Shown piece after piece: positions 1 to 9,778 of a stretch of 64,000 bases of DNA. Both the position numbers and the translations under genes were made by a program. The stretch lies in assembly GCA_023374045.1 (NCBI GenBank), contig CM041779.1:3410001-3474000 (forward strand), in the 5' to 3' direction. The notes below the pieces were generated by a model, which saw nothing but the letters and a program-made list of their open reading frames with translations, ran no database searches and had not been told where the DNA came from. The DNA comes from Limonium bicolor. Taxonomy: Eukaryota > Streptophyta > Magnoliopsida > Caryophyllales > Plumbaginaceae. The number at the start of each line of letters is the position of its first letter. Within the stretch, counting starts at the first letter, position 1.

Positions 1-162
1 GGACTACATATGTCTAACTAATTAAATGTTTTCTTAATTTTGATTTATGCAATGTTATTATTTTTCATCACTAATTTAGTCAATCTTATTTTTGTCTTTC
101 AAGCACCATGGAACCTATTAAAGATGTGGCCCAATCGATGCGACGAATCTTTGATAAGAAGT
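1..162. other. unassigned left edge
   Basis: AT-rich sequence followed by a short open stretch from the ATG at 109 that runs into the assembly gap. I do not recognise the 18 residues that can be read and find no splice or domain evidence. Confidence 0.3.
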
Positions 163-662
163 NNNNNNNNNNNNNNNNNNNNNNNNNNNNNNNNNNNNNN
201 NNNNNNNNNNNNNNNNNNNNNNNNNNNNNNNNNNNNNNNNNNNNNNNNNNNNNNNNNNNNNNNNNNNNNNNNNNNNNNNNNNNNNNNNNNNNNNNNNNNN
301 NNNNNNNNNNNNNNNNNNNNNNNNNNNNNNNNNNNNNNNNNNNNNNNNNNNNNNNNNNNNNNNNNNNNNNNNNNNNNNNNNNNNNNNNNNNNNNNNNNNN
401 NNNNNNNNNNNNNNNNNNNNNNNNNNNNNNNNNNNNNNNNNNNNNNNNNNNNNNNNNNNNNNNNNNNNNNNNNNNNNNNNNNNNNNNNNNNNNNNNNNNN
501 NNNNNNNNNNNNNNNNNNNNNNNNNNNNNNNNNNNNNNNNNNNNNNNNNNNNNNNNNNNNNNNNNNNNNNNNNNNNNNNNNNNNNNNNNNNNNNNNNNNN
601 NNNNNNNNNNNNNNNNNNNNNNNNNNNNNNNNNNNNNNNNNNNNNNNNNNNNNNNNNNNNNN
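163..662. other. assembly gap (500 N)
   Basis: Exactly 500 N, a conventional scaffold-gap size, so the true distance is unknown. Any open frame drawn across it is meaningless. Confidence 0.99.
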
Positions 663-834
663 AATTTTGTGGGAAGAAAGTTTTTGGTTATTAACATTAA
701 TTATTAGCATTCAGTTAAGACAGATTACCAGTTGTTATCTGAATTATATGATATATGTAATTGTAGCATGTGCTCCTTCGGACTTCTACTTGCCATGAAA
801 ATGCACCATCTGAAGACACACACACCTCCCACAG

Positions 835-1709
835 ATCGAGACTGTTGCACAGTTTGGTGTTGTCTTTCTTCTTTTTGCTCTTGGTTTGGAGTTCTCCATG
901 GCGAAGGTAGCATATCTCTTTGGAACGTTGTTGATGTGGGTCTCTGGTACATCTCTGTTAAGGATGGGAATAACGTCTGAAAAACTTTCATTGATTTAGA
1001 TAAGGGTTGTAGGTCCTATTGCTGTGCTTGGAGGGCTGCTACAGATCATCATGTTTATGTTCTTGTGTGGCATAACTGCAATGGTATATTCATCTCCCGA
1101 CCGTAATATTTATTAAGTACTTGTCTTCCATTTTTAAGCCTAAAATGTATGCTTAAGTTTGTCCGATGGGTGCAGATATGTGGAGCAAAGTTGTCTGAGG
1201 GTGTTTTTGTTGGCTCCTTCTTGTCAATGTCATCAACAACAGTGGTATGTTTTTGGTCTTTGGTACTGAGAATTCCTTTGCTATGGTCAGTTTTAATGAT
1301 CAGAAAATAGACAGATTTAGAATTAGAATCATAATAATTAAAAAAAAAACATTACTGTCATTGCTATGAACAAGAAATGGTTTTCCAAGATTTTATCTAA
1401 ATTTGAAAAGGTTGTTGCATCAAGCTTTCTCAATGTTTGGTTTGCTCATCTTGTTTAAGGTCGTCAAATATCTGATGGAAAGGAACTACAACAATGCTCT
1501 CCATGGTCAAGTTGCCATAGGGACACTCATCTTTCAGATAAGACCTAATCAACTTATGTTTCTGGTTTACGTATACATCTGTTTGGTTCTCTGTGTAATG
1601 TTTCTTTGAATGGTTTTAGGATTGTGCTGTCGGTTTACTGTTTGCTTTGCTGCCTGTTTTGGGCAGCAATGGTGGCGTTATGCTAGGATTGATGTTAATG
1701 GGAAAATTG
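835..1709 (+). pseudogene. K+ efflux antiporter (KEA/CPA2 type) gene fragment
   Basis: Five exon-like blocks read in order as a cation/proton antiporter core: 835-906 (starts IETVAQFGVVFLLFALGLEF), 1000-1083 (VVGPIAVLGGLLQ, CGITAM), 1176-1244 (GAKLSEGVFVGSFLSMSS), 1460-1537 (LMERN, NALHGQVAIGTLIFQ) and 1620-1709 (DCAVGLLFALLPVLG). Block lengths are multiples of three and acceptors are AG. Donors after the first three blocks are GT, but the donor after 1537 reads ATAAG, a G-to-A change that should block splicing. Plant KEA proteins exchange K+ for H+ across plastid or endomembranes, and these blocks match their membrane helices. The N-terminal part and everything after the fifth block are missing; the 5' side is lost in the gap and element 1 begins 680 bp downstream. 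I read this as a truncated copy, not a working gene. The family assignment is strong; which KEA member it is cannot be told. Confidence 0.8.
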
Positions 1710-2383
1710 TAACTGTGGAGTTTTGAACTGTGTATATATGAATCAAAATCTCCTTGCTCCTATGTAGATGAAATTGTTGAATCCTCTGAATGTGTTTGTT
1801 GCCATTGAATTTGATTATTGTGTGTGTATGTTATCAAGGCTTCTAAGGGCAGGATAAATTTCTTTTGGAACATATCCCACTTCATGGCATGCTTATTACT
1901 TATTAGGTCTCAAAAATTTTAGATGTTCTACTACTGAATTCTTTCTAGTGTACGTGATATTTTGTTATTTCTGTACCATCTTTCTAGTGCAGTGATCAAT
2001 CTTAGGAATATGGCATTGGTCTCGCTTGTATCTAGGAATGGTAGCTCATTTCCAATGAGTTGATAAAAGTCATAATTGGCTGCCTATGTTGCATGAAACA
2101 CTTCTCAGTGAGTTGATTGCTAGGGGATATGAACTTGTACTTCTGTCATTGCTTGCGCATAGTTTAGTGATGTTGGCTTGTATAGCTTATCAATATTTTA
2201 GCTTATAGTAAAACTTTTTAATCCTGCAGAAAAAGAAAGAGCTACCATCAAAGGCAAAAACACATTGGAGGAGATTGGAGACTAAGATGAGCCAGGGCAA
2301 TCAAAGATAAATTGGGTACTAAACATTGTAGTTGTTTAGTTTGAGTAGAATTTGTGTATCATGGATTATGTATATTGTCTTGG
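1710..2383 (+). other. downstream region of the KEA fragment, possible last exon
   Basis: No domain is recognisable. An AG at 2228-2229 is followed by an open stretch to a stop near 2308 rich in Lys and Arg, which could be a terminal exon, but it does not look like a KEA C terminus. The rest resembles intron or 3' untranslated sequence. Confidence 0.25.
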
Positions 2384-2388
2384 GTTTA
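2384..2388. repeat. target site duplication of element 1, left copy
   Basis: GTTTA lies directly before the TG of the left LTR and is repeated at 8318-8322 directly after the CA of the right LTR. A perfect 5-bp duplication is the expected integrase footprint. Confidence 0.92.
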
Positions 2389-2635
2389 TGATAAGTGAGA
2401 AATACATAGACATTTAAGGGTTTAATTTACCTTATACTTGCTCACTTTCAGGATAATATTTCTCACTTATCATATGTTTTTCCTAAGATTTATGTCTTGA
2501 TATGGACTGATAGATTTTATGTATCAAATACAGGAAAAAGTGTTGGAATCAAATAGTTTATTTCACAAGCTTTCCAACGCAACAAACGGCGAGTAAAACA
2601 GAGTCTAAACGAAGAATCTAGAGCCGGTCAAAGTT

Positions 2636-3022
2636 TGTGTCCGCATGGTGTCCGCATGAGTGTCCGCATAGAACAACGCGGACACAAGCGAGGACAGGTG
2701 TGAGATCGCGGAAGCCTATTTGTGTCCGCATGAGTGTCCACCCAAAACAACGCGGACACAAGCGAGGACACAGGCGAGGACACCATAGAGACGTCCGCAT
2801 GAACTTAGGCGGACAGAAGGGCGGACAGAAGACATAGGCGCAGACGTGAATTGTGTCCGCATGAATTTAGGCGGACAGAGGCGCGGACATCAGAGGCGTC
2901 CGCGTGAGTTTAGGTGGACAGAGGCGCGGACATCAGAGGCGTCCGCGTGAATTTAGGCGGACAGAGGCGCGGACATCAGAGGCGTCCGCGTGAATTTAGG
3001 CGGACAGGGAGGCGGACACCTC
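2636..3022. repeat. GC-rich hairpin array in element 1 5' LTR
   Basis: About ten copies of GTCCGC-type and GCGGAC-type half-sites alternate so that neighbours pair, for example GTCCGC and GCGGAC separated by GTGAATTTAG. The last part is a repeat of about 43 bp present three times. The array ends about 185 bp before the TATA box, so it is in U3 if that box is used. The right LTR copy carries a 12-bp expansion. Confidence 0.85.
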
Positions 3023-3206
3023 TAAAAATGCTCACGCGGTGCTGTTTATCTTCTTCGCGGCGCCTGCAACTTATCCATCTACCCAGATGAGCAATATCAG
3101 GCGCCTACCGACAGTTATCTCACGCGTTCAGCCGCCCCAATCCTCTCCTTAATTTCCTCACGCGGTGTTCCCTTGTTCCCTCTGTCTTCTTCCTCCTCCT
3201 TCCTTC

Positions 3207-3214
3207 TATATAAA
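3207..3214 (+). promoter_or_regulatory. TATA box, element 1 5' LTR
   Basis: TATATAAA follows a pyrimidine-rich stretch and is identical in the other LTR (7369-7376). It is the best core promoter candidate in this LTR. Confidence 0.65.
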
Positions 3215-4162
3215 CCCAGTACCTCTGCATCAAATGAAATCATCGAATCTCTTCCACAACCCATCGCTCACACCTACGATCCATTCCATCTTCTTATCCC
3301 CCACTTCTCCATTTTATTTTATTTCTTCATCAGCCTTATGCTGTTAGTTTCCAGAGAACCAACGAAGGAATCGATTATCTGTTCGTTCTTCTTTGTTGGT
3401 TCGGTCTATCTTATTTCTTATGTTTTACTGTATAATTATGTGTGATTAATAAATCTAGCTTCCCGGGTTAGGAAGCGAGCTTATTTTATATAATTGTGTT
3501 ATGTAGGCTTTCCAGTATAATTTATCTAAGCAGTATTTTGATTCTTGTCCTTAATGCGCTTTAATTCTCTTGTACAATTATTAAAGTGATATTTGTAGTT
3601 CTTTGTTAAAATGCGATGCTGAGACAAGGTTCTAGACATAAGAAGTCAAATGGGTTAACGACTAGAAGCGATGTTTCTCGCCGTATAGGTTAATCTATCT
3701 CCAATAGGGATTATTAATAATGCGATTAATTTATTTATGACTTGAGCAAGATTTGCGCTTGTTGTTTAAATTAATTAGGGTTTATTAGACAGGAAACGGT
3801 CAATAAACTAATTAAGATTCCTGAGTTTATTGCTAAAGTGGGAAAGTTATATTAATATGATTAAATAAAATAGGTAAGCAGAGTAACCCGGGATGCTTCT
3901 TAAAAACACAAAAAGATTTATAATTTCTATTTATTTTCTGTTTTAATTAATTGTTTTATTATTGTCTTATGAGTTAGCTGATATTCATTTCCCTCAAAAA
4001 GATAAAATCTGTTTAATAGAAATCTCAGTCAATTTACTACACTATCAGTTATCCACAGCGAGGTCCCCAAGAGTACGACAACCCACATATCCACTATTCC
4101 GCAAAACGATAGGTACACTGCCTAGGTTGAAGAAGTAGTCACATATTTCTCCAACAAGTTTT

Positions 4163-4180
4163 TGGCGCCGTTGCCGGGGA
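4163..4180 (+). other. primer binding site, element 1 (tRNA-Asp type)
   Basis: TGGCGCCGTTGCCGGGGA lies 6 nt after the LTR end. This 18-mer is the Athila-type primer site, complementary to the 3' end of plant tRNA-Asp (recalled knowledge). The identical 18-mer occurs at 13858 and 23463. Confidence 0.9.
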
Positions 4181-4445
4181 CCTCCGGTAAGGTTAATTGA
4201 TAATTTTTAATTTGATTGAGGTATCTGTTTAATTTTGTTTATATCTGTTTTATTTTATTTTGTTCTCACTTTATTTAATTTTAATTTTACTTACCTTTTA
4301 TTTTAGCTATTTTCTTTTATCTCTTTTTTATTTTGTATTTAGTTTTTCTATTTAGTTAATTTCTGCTTTTATGTTTATTTTCTATTTTTAGTTCTATTCT
4401 ACTTGGTATTTTTATTTTTTATTTTTTGTAGGATAGTTACTGATT

Positions 4446-5261
4446 ATGGAGAGCGGAGACGATGAGGTGAAGAGATTGTTGATCAATTTGGAATGGACTC
4501 ACATGCAAGAGGAGATGTCCTCCTATCAAAGGTTGATCAAGGATTATCAACCACCTCAACAGTCAAATCGAGAGCCGTATTGGTGGGAAGTCGACCAGGC
4601 TAATACACAGTACCAAGAAGCTCAGTTGGGATACTGCTACTTCAATCAGAATGAACAACAATCTACACAAGCGCTAGACGAATTTCTCCCGAGTCAAACC
4701 AAACCGCTAGAAGAGATTCCAGTGGTGACTCCAAGGAGTGAAGATCGATTCGAGCCAGATATTATTGAAGCTACAAGTTCTGATGAGGAGATAAAGAAAC
4801 TTTTCATAACATTTTTCTCCGACGCCGAGTTGGAGCAAATGTCTGAAAGTTGCAATTCTCCTCCACCTCCATCCCCAGCACAAGAGGAGCAATTAAAATT
4901 TGAAGATATTTTGTGTGAGCCTCATCAACCGGAAGAGGATATATATATTCTCAAATCTGAGGAGAAAGCGCTACCACCAGTCTCTCATAAACTCTCACCC
5001 TGCCTCCATAAGCCTCAACAACAAGAGGAGGATGTTTACATCCTCCAATTAGAGGAAGAAAAGTCATCACCACCTGGTCTCCTGTTAGAACTACGTTACC
5101 GGCAGTACCTCCTCAAACACCAGGTTTTGTGGAGTATACATTTTCCTATTTTATTTGCCGAGTTAACGTTCTGTTTTGATCCAGGTGGTTTGCTCTTAAT
5201 TACTGCTAACTTCGTTTTCCTGGCGAAGCTGTTGTCTACTTTTATTTTTGATCCAGGATAA
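4446..5261 (+). CDS. acidic [YF]IL-motif protein of element 1
   Basis: A 271-codon frame from the first ATG after a long T-rich leader (about 265 nt from the primer site). The protein is very acidic and rich in Gln, Glu and Pro. It contains two copies of the motif acidic-acidic-x-[VI]-Y-I-L-x-x-E-E (near residues 164 and 198) that recurs in elements 2 and 3. The C-terminal 50 residues are hydrophobic, contain CFDPGG and end in FDPG, matching the end of the element 3 frame in a shifted frame. No zinc knuckle, protease or polymerase motif is visible. The frame is intact, unlike its relatives. Function unknown; by position (gag region, directly upstream of the conserved 3' hairpins) I infer a gag-accessory or structural protein. 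Confidence 0.7.
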   Translation: MESGDDEVKRLLINLEWTHMQEEMSSYQRLIKDYQPPQQSNREPYWWEVDQANTQYQEAQLGYCYFNQNEQQSTQALDEFLPSQTKPLEEIPVVTPRSEDRFEPDIIEATSSDEEIKKLFITFFSDAELEQMSESCNSPPPPSPAQEEQLKFEDILCEPHQPEEDIYILKSEEKALPPVSHKLSPCLHKPQQQEEDVYILQLEEEKSSPPGLLLELRYRQYLLKHQVLWSIHFPILFAELTFCFDPGGLLLITANFVFLAKLLSTFIFDPG

Positions 5262-5271
5262 CGAAGCGGGA

Positions 5272-5321
5272 GTCTAGCCAAAGACTATAAATACGGGCAG
5301 CTTACTGGGAGGCAACCCAGT
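5272..5321 (+). ncRNA. twin-hairpin module, element 1
   Basis: GTCTAGCCAAAGAC (5272-5285) folds as GTCT/AGAC. Twenty nt later TGGGAGGCAACCCA (5306-5319) folds as TGGG/CCCA with loop AGGCAA; here the stem extends to six pairs (5304-5321). It starts 10 nt after the stop codon. The same pair with the same 20-nt spacing is at 15384 and 26694. Confidence 0.7.
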
Positions 5322-5434
5322 GGTGAAATATTATTTCCCTACTATTTTTGTTTTATGTTTTGTTTTCCATAATATTCCTATTTATGTTTTTTTTATAAAT
5401 AAAAAAAAGAGAGGAGAGAGAACGAGGAGAATTA

Positions 5435-5516
5435 ACTTGAGTTCTTCTGGTTGTTTAGAATAATTATTACAGGAACATCTTACACATTCCGACAGCTGAA
5501 CTCAAGTGTGGGGGAG
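5435..5516 (+). repeat. inverted repeat ending in an internal purine tract, element 1
   Basis: ACTTGAGTTC (5435-5444) is the exact reverse complement of GAACTCAAGT (5498-5507); the right arm runs directly into GTGGGGGAG, a near copy of the purine tract before the 3' LTR. Equivalent structures are at 15600 and 26832. Confidence 0.7.
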
Positions 5517-5653
5517 CTACACTACATACTCTGCCAAACTCTAGGGAGTACACTATCCATACTTTGCTCTTTAAATTTAAATATCTCTTATTACCATGCT
5601 TTTTGATCATTACCCAGGTAGTTTGCATGCCCTGTTATTTAAATATTTTCTAT

Positions 5654-5690
5654 GCAATGAGGGCATTGCTTTGGTTCAAGTGCGGGGGAG
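5654..5690 (+). repeat. hairpin and second internal purine tract, element 1
   Basis: GCAATGAGGGCATTGC (5654-5669) is a perfect 6-bp stem with loop AGGG. It is followed within 10 nt by CAAGTGCGGGGGAGAG. The same 16-mer and following tract are at 26994 in element 3. Confidence 0.65.
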
Positions 5691-6525
5691 AGATAATAAT
5701 CAAAAGCTTGCTCTTAAGTTGGTCTCTTTTTCGACACTGTGTTTAAATTTGTTAAGTGATTAATAATCAAAGAAGGAGCCATAGTGGGAGTAATGCTGGT
5801 ATTAACAGGTTTAAAGGGTACACACAAAAAAAATAATATAAAATTTTTAACCACTCTGCTCCTTATGCAAAAAAATTCTGAGGAAATTATCATTTGAATT
5901 TTGTTTTGACTTTGAGCCTGGATTTGAATTGGAATGAAATGGTGGAAAAAGAACAAGGCAAGGTACTCCTCTGATCCAGACAGGCATATTCTAATCCTAA
6001 ACAGGCCTCGTCCACTCGGCTATTAAGTTCTTAGGGGTGCTTAGTCACCCGGCTACCTAAGGTACTCGGTATCTGGGATAGTAGACCCAAAACCGCTACA
6101 AGGGTGGAGAGAAAAGTCTGAGGTGAAAGAAAAATGAACTTAAAATTGAAGTATCTGTGCATTCTGTACCAAAATGAAAAAAAAATCGTCATTATGGATC
6201 ATGAGTATGTGGCATTGAAAGGTATAATGGAATAAGATTTTACTTCATGCCCCTTGTCGTTCAAGGAAATGTGAAAGAAAAATGGTGGATTGGCTCAGGG
6301 TTAAAAGCAGAATTCTCATGGTATTACTTCTCTTTCTTTTGTAGGACTTCAGAGTTATTCTCAGAAATAGAGAAATATATCTAATAAATTTAATGTTATT
6401 AGTACCCTTTTAAAAATCTGAAAAGATTGGCAATTACCTCTTCTGTGCTCTCCTTACTTGATTATTGTCTTTTTAACTTGTTTAAACATTATGTTAGAAA
6501 GATTTGCTTGAGGACAAGCAAAAGA
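5691..6525. other. non-coding 3' part of element 1
   Basis: No gene-like frame. This links the conserved hairpins to the purine tract and contains short C/T-rich and A-rich stretches. I see nothing further that I can name. Confidence 0.5.
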
Positions 6526-6541
6526 TAAGTGTGGGGGAGTT
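6526..6541 (+). other. polypurine tract, element 1
   Basis: ATAAGTGTGGGGGAGTT lies directly before the TG of the right LTR, where plus-strand priming starts. The sequence around it (GAGGACAAGCAAAAGATAAG) is nearly the same in element 3 at 27725-27755. Confidence 0.85.
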
Positions 6542-8317
6542 TGATAAGTGAGAAATACATAGACATTTAAGGGTTTAATTTACCTTATACTTGCTCACTT
6601 TCAGGATAATATTTCTCACTTATCGTATGTTTTTCCTAAGATTTATGTCTTGATATGGACTGATAGATTTTATGTATCAAATACAGGAAAAAGTGTTGGA
6701 ATCAAATAGTTTATTTCACAAGCTTTCCAACGCAACAAACGGCGAGTAAAACGGAGTCCAAACGAAGAATCTAGAGCCGGTCAAAGTTTGTGTCCGCATG
6801 GTGTCCGCATGAGTGTCCGCATAGAACAACACAGACACAAGCGAGGACAGGTGTGAGATCGCGGAAGGCTATTTGTGTCCGCATGAGTGTCTGCCCAAAA
6901 CAACGCGGACACAAGCGAGGACACAAGCGAGGACACAGGCGAGGACACCATAGAGACGTCCGCATGAACTTAGGCGGACAGAAGGGCGGACAGAAGACAT
7001 AGGCGCAGACGTGAATTGTGTCCGCATGAATTTAGGCGGACAGAGGCGCGGACATCAGAGGCATCCGCGTGAGTTTAGGCGGACAGAGGCGCGGACATCA
7101 GAGGCGTCCGCGTGAATTTAGGCGGACAGAGGCGCGGACATCAGAGGCGTCCGCGTGAATTTAGGCGGACAGGGGCAACACCTCTAAAAATGCTCACGCG
7201 GTGCTGTTTATCTTCTTCGCGGCGCCTGCAACTTATCCATCTACCCAGATGAGCAATATCAGGCGCCTACCGACAGTTATCTCACGCGTTCAGCCGCCCC
7301 AATCCTCTCCTTAATTTCCTCACGCGGTGTTCCCTTGTTCCCTCTGTCTTCTTCCTCCTCCTTCCTTCTATATAAACCCAGTACCTCTGCATCAAATGAA
7401 ATCATCGAATCTCTTCCACAACCCATCGCTCACACCTACGATCCATTCCATCTTCTTATCCCCCACTTCTCCATTTTATTTTATTTCTTCATCAGCCTTA
7501 TGCTGTTAGTTTCCAGAGAACCAACGAAGGAATCGATTATTTGTTCGTTCTTCTTTGTTGGTTCGGTCTATCTTATTTCTTATGTTTTACTGTATAATTA
7601 TGTGTGATTAATAAATCTAGCTTCCCGGGTTAGGAAGCGAGCTTATTTTATATAATTGTGTTATGTAGGCTTTCCAGTATAATTTATCTAAGCAGTATTT
7701 TGATTCTTGTCCTTAATGCGCTTTAATTCTCTTGTACAATTATTAAAGTGATATTTGTAGTTCTTTGTTAAAATGCGATGCTGAGACAAGGTTCTAGACA
7801 TAAGAAGTCAAATGGGTTAACGACTAGAAGCGATGTTTCTCGCCGTATAGGTTAATCTATCTCCAATAGGGATTATTAATAATGCGATTAATTTATTTAT
7901 GACTTGAGCAAGATTTGCACTTGTTGTTTAAATTAATTAGGGTTTATTAGACAGGAAACAGTCAATAAACTAATTAAGATTCCTGAGTTTATTGCTAAAG
8001 TGGGAAAGTTATATTAATATGATTAAATAAAATAGGTAAGCAGAGTAACCCGGGATGCTTCTTAAAAACACAAAAAGATTTATAATTTCTATTTATTTTC
8101 TGTTTTAATTAATTGTTTTATTATTGTCTTATGAGTTAGCTGATATTCATTTCCCCCAAAAAGATAAAATCTGTTTAATAGAAATCTCAGTCAATTTACT
8201 ACACTATCAATTATCCACAGCGAGGTCCCCAAGAGTTCGACACCCACATATCCACTATTCCGCAAAACGATAGGTACACTGCCTAGGTTGAAGAAGTAGT
8301 CACATATTTCTCCAACA
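6542..8317 (+). repeat. element 1, 3' LTR
   Basis: Near-identical to 2389-4156. Hairpin array 6787-7183, TATATAAA at 7369-7376, last base 8317 followed by the target duplication GTTTA (8318-8322). The array has one extra 12-bp unit (ACAAGCGAGGAC type) compared with the left LTR. Confidence 0.95.
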
Positions 8318-8322
8318 GTTTA

Positions 8323-8471
8323 CTGAAGTGATTGCAAACTTCATGGGTATCATTGTATTGATTTTTGTTAGAGGGGAACTTGTGAAAAGGCTTGTGAAAT
8401 AAAAACTGTGATTCTGTTCTGGATATATTTCGGTTGTAAGCAATGTATTATATTTAAAAAAAAATTCCACA
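8323..8471. other. host sequence right of element 1
   Basis: Continues the sequence that was interrupted at 2383. AT-rich, resembling a 3' untranslated region; no frame or signal that I recognise. Confidence 0.35.
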
Positions 8472-8479
8472 CTTTTACC

Positions 8480-9276
8480 TAATGGTGGCCATCGGGTCCG
8501 GTTCTACCCGGAACCGATTGGAACCGGAACCGGCCGGAACCGGTGGGAACCGGAACCGGAACCGAACCGCCTCAGCCGGTTCCGAATACGAATACATGTT
8601 TTGAGATTCGGGCCCGAACCGGGCCCGGAACCAGAACCGCCTGGAACCGTCGTCGGATTCGGAACCGGGAACCGGAACCGGTGGAACCGGAACCGCCAAG
8701 AACCGGTTGAAGTTACCGTTGGAATCGGGCCAAAACGACATCGTTTTGGGTCTCGGGCGCGCGCTCCTCTAAAGAAAATAGCTGTACTCTTTTTCCTTAT
8801 TAGGGTTTTCCCAATGGGTTTTTACCTAATAAGGTTTTAATGAGGCATTGAATCATATAATAAAATTCTCTTTGTTCCTTATTTTTTGTAAATTCAATAA
8901 AAATTCCTAAGTCTTTGTTTCTTACACATTTAAGATTATAAACTTGAAGAATAACCTATCTAGGAGTAAAGTGGATGAAAAGAGCAACGTGTGCGCTCAA
9001 ACGGATCTCAAATCGGAGCTAAAACAAAGCAACTGGAGCTGATCGAATCTTTCCGGAACCCCTCCGGAACCGGTCGGAACCGATCAGAACCGGAACCGGA
9101 ACCGGCCGGAACTGGTTTTTTGACCGAATCCGAAGCGAATCCAGATTTCAGAACCGGACCCGGAACCGGAACCGGAACCGCCCAAACCGGTTCCGAATAT
9201 GAATACACATTTTCCAGAACCGGAACCGGTGGAACCGGAACCGGAGCCGGTGGAACCGGACCCGTGGCCACCATTA
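8480..9276. mobile_element. hAT-like non-autonomous element with GGAACC arrays
   Basis: The ends are inverted: TAATGGTGGCC at 8480 and its exact complement GGCCACCATTA ending at 9276, with similarity continuing (GGGTCCGGTTC) for about 15 bp beyond. Both ends are flanked by the 8-bp direct repeat CTTTTACC (8472-8479, 9277-9284), the size typical of hAT transposition. Each arm (about 230 bp) consists of degenerate GGAACC/GGTTCC repeats; the middle (8760-9040) is unique and AT-rich. No transposase is encoded. It landed in the CACTA subterminal region. Open frames through the arms are a by-product of the six-base repeat. Confidence 0.82.
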
Positions 9277-9778
9277 CTTTTACCTACGGAATACCCACGG
9301 GAAAACCCGATGGTAAACTGGTCCGTAGGAATTCCGTGGGTAAACTACAAAGTAGCAAAGCACTTGGCCGTGGGTAATCTGTGGGTAATGCCCACAGAAT
9401 GTTCCGTGGGTATTAGTATCCATAGGTATACCGTGGGCATTCATGTGGCATGCGAAATTGATATCCATAGGTATTCCGTGGGTATTTACCTACGGAATAT
9501 TTTGTGTATTTACCTACGGAATATTCTGTGGGTATTTGTTTCCATAGGTATTCTGTGGGTATCCACGTGGAATATGAGCATGATATTCGATGGTATTTCG
9601 TAGGTATTCTGTAGGTATTTACCTACGGACTATTCCGTAGGTATTTACCGTCAAGGAAAGCCGTAGGTAGTTCGTAGGTAATTACCCACGGGAAATTTTA
9701 TTGGTAGGTAATTAGCTTACCCACGAGGTATTTACCCACAGAACGTTTCCGTAGGTAAATCCGTTTTTTCTAGTAGTG
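9277..9778. mobile_element. CACTA (En/Spm-type) transposon end, truncated
   Basis: The terminus at 9778 reads CACTACTAGAAAAAACGG on the minus strand, the canonical CACTA inverted terminus. Inward of it are about 20 subterminal motifs of the type TACCTACGGAATA in both orientations, as expected for a transposase-binding region. The other terminus is not visible to the left; the fragment is broken by the hAT-like insertion at 8480 and ends near 8465. Its outer end abuts PMD coding sequence directly. Confidence 0.8.

Larger units (their letters stand above)
2389..4156 (+). repeat. element 1, 5' LTR
   Basis: Near-identical to 6542-8317. Order: TGATAAGTG start; a block of about 37 bp at 2601-2637 shared with the LTR of element 3; GC-rich hairpin array; TATA box at 3207; then an AT-rich stretch ending CCAACA. 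Confidence 0.95.
2389..8317 (+). mobile_element. element 1: Athila-like non-autonomous LTR retrotransposon
   Basis: A complete element with two LTRs of about 1.77 kb (2389-4156, 6542-8317) that both start TGATAAGTG and end CCAACA, a primer site at 4163-4180, a purine tract before the right LTR and a perfect GTTTA target duplication. The interior is only about 2.4 kb and contains one acidic reading frame with no protease, reverse transcriptase, RNase H or integrase. The LTRs differ by eye at about 1 percent of positions, many of them C/T or G/A transitions, so the insertion is fairly young. With no pol it must have been mobilised by proteins from another element (inference). It interrupts the sequence downstream of the KEA fragment. 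Confidence 0.93.

Noticed and set aside
40..798. Open frames spanning the first run of N
   Set aside because: They exist only because N is translated as unknown residue; same for frames across 30599-31098.
2637..3022. Regular repeats resembling a CRISPR array
   Set aside because: Plant LTR context, variable spacing, no unique spacers of constant length; it is a hairpin array duplicated in both LTRs.
8475..9377. Proteins rich in Gly-Thr-Glu-Pro (for example repeated PEPEP or GTGTG)
   Set aside because: Direct translation of GGAACC repeats in transposon arms on both strands; no start context or domain.
9199..9603. 134-codon plus-strand frame
   Set aside because: Crosses the hAT/CACTA junction and reads subterminal repeats.
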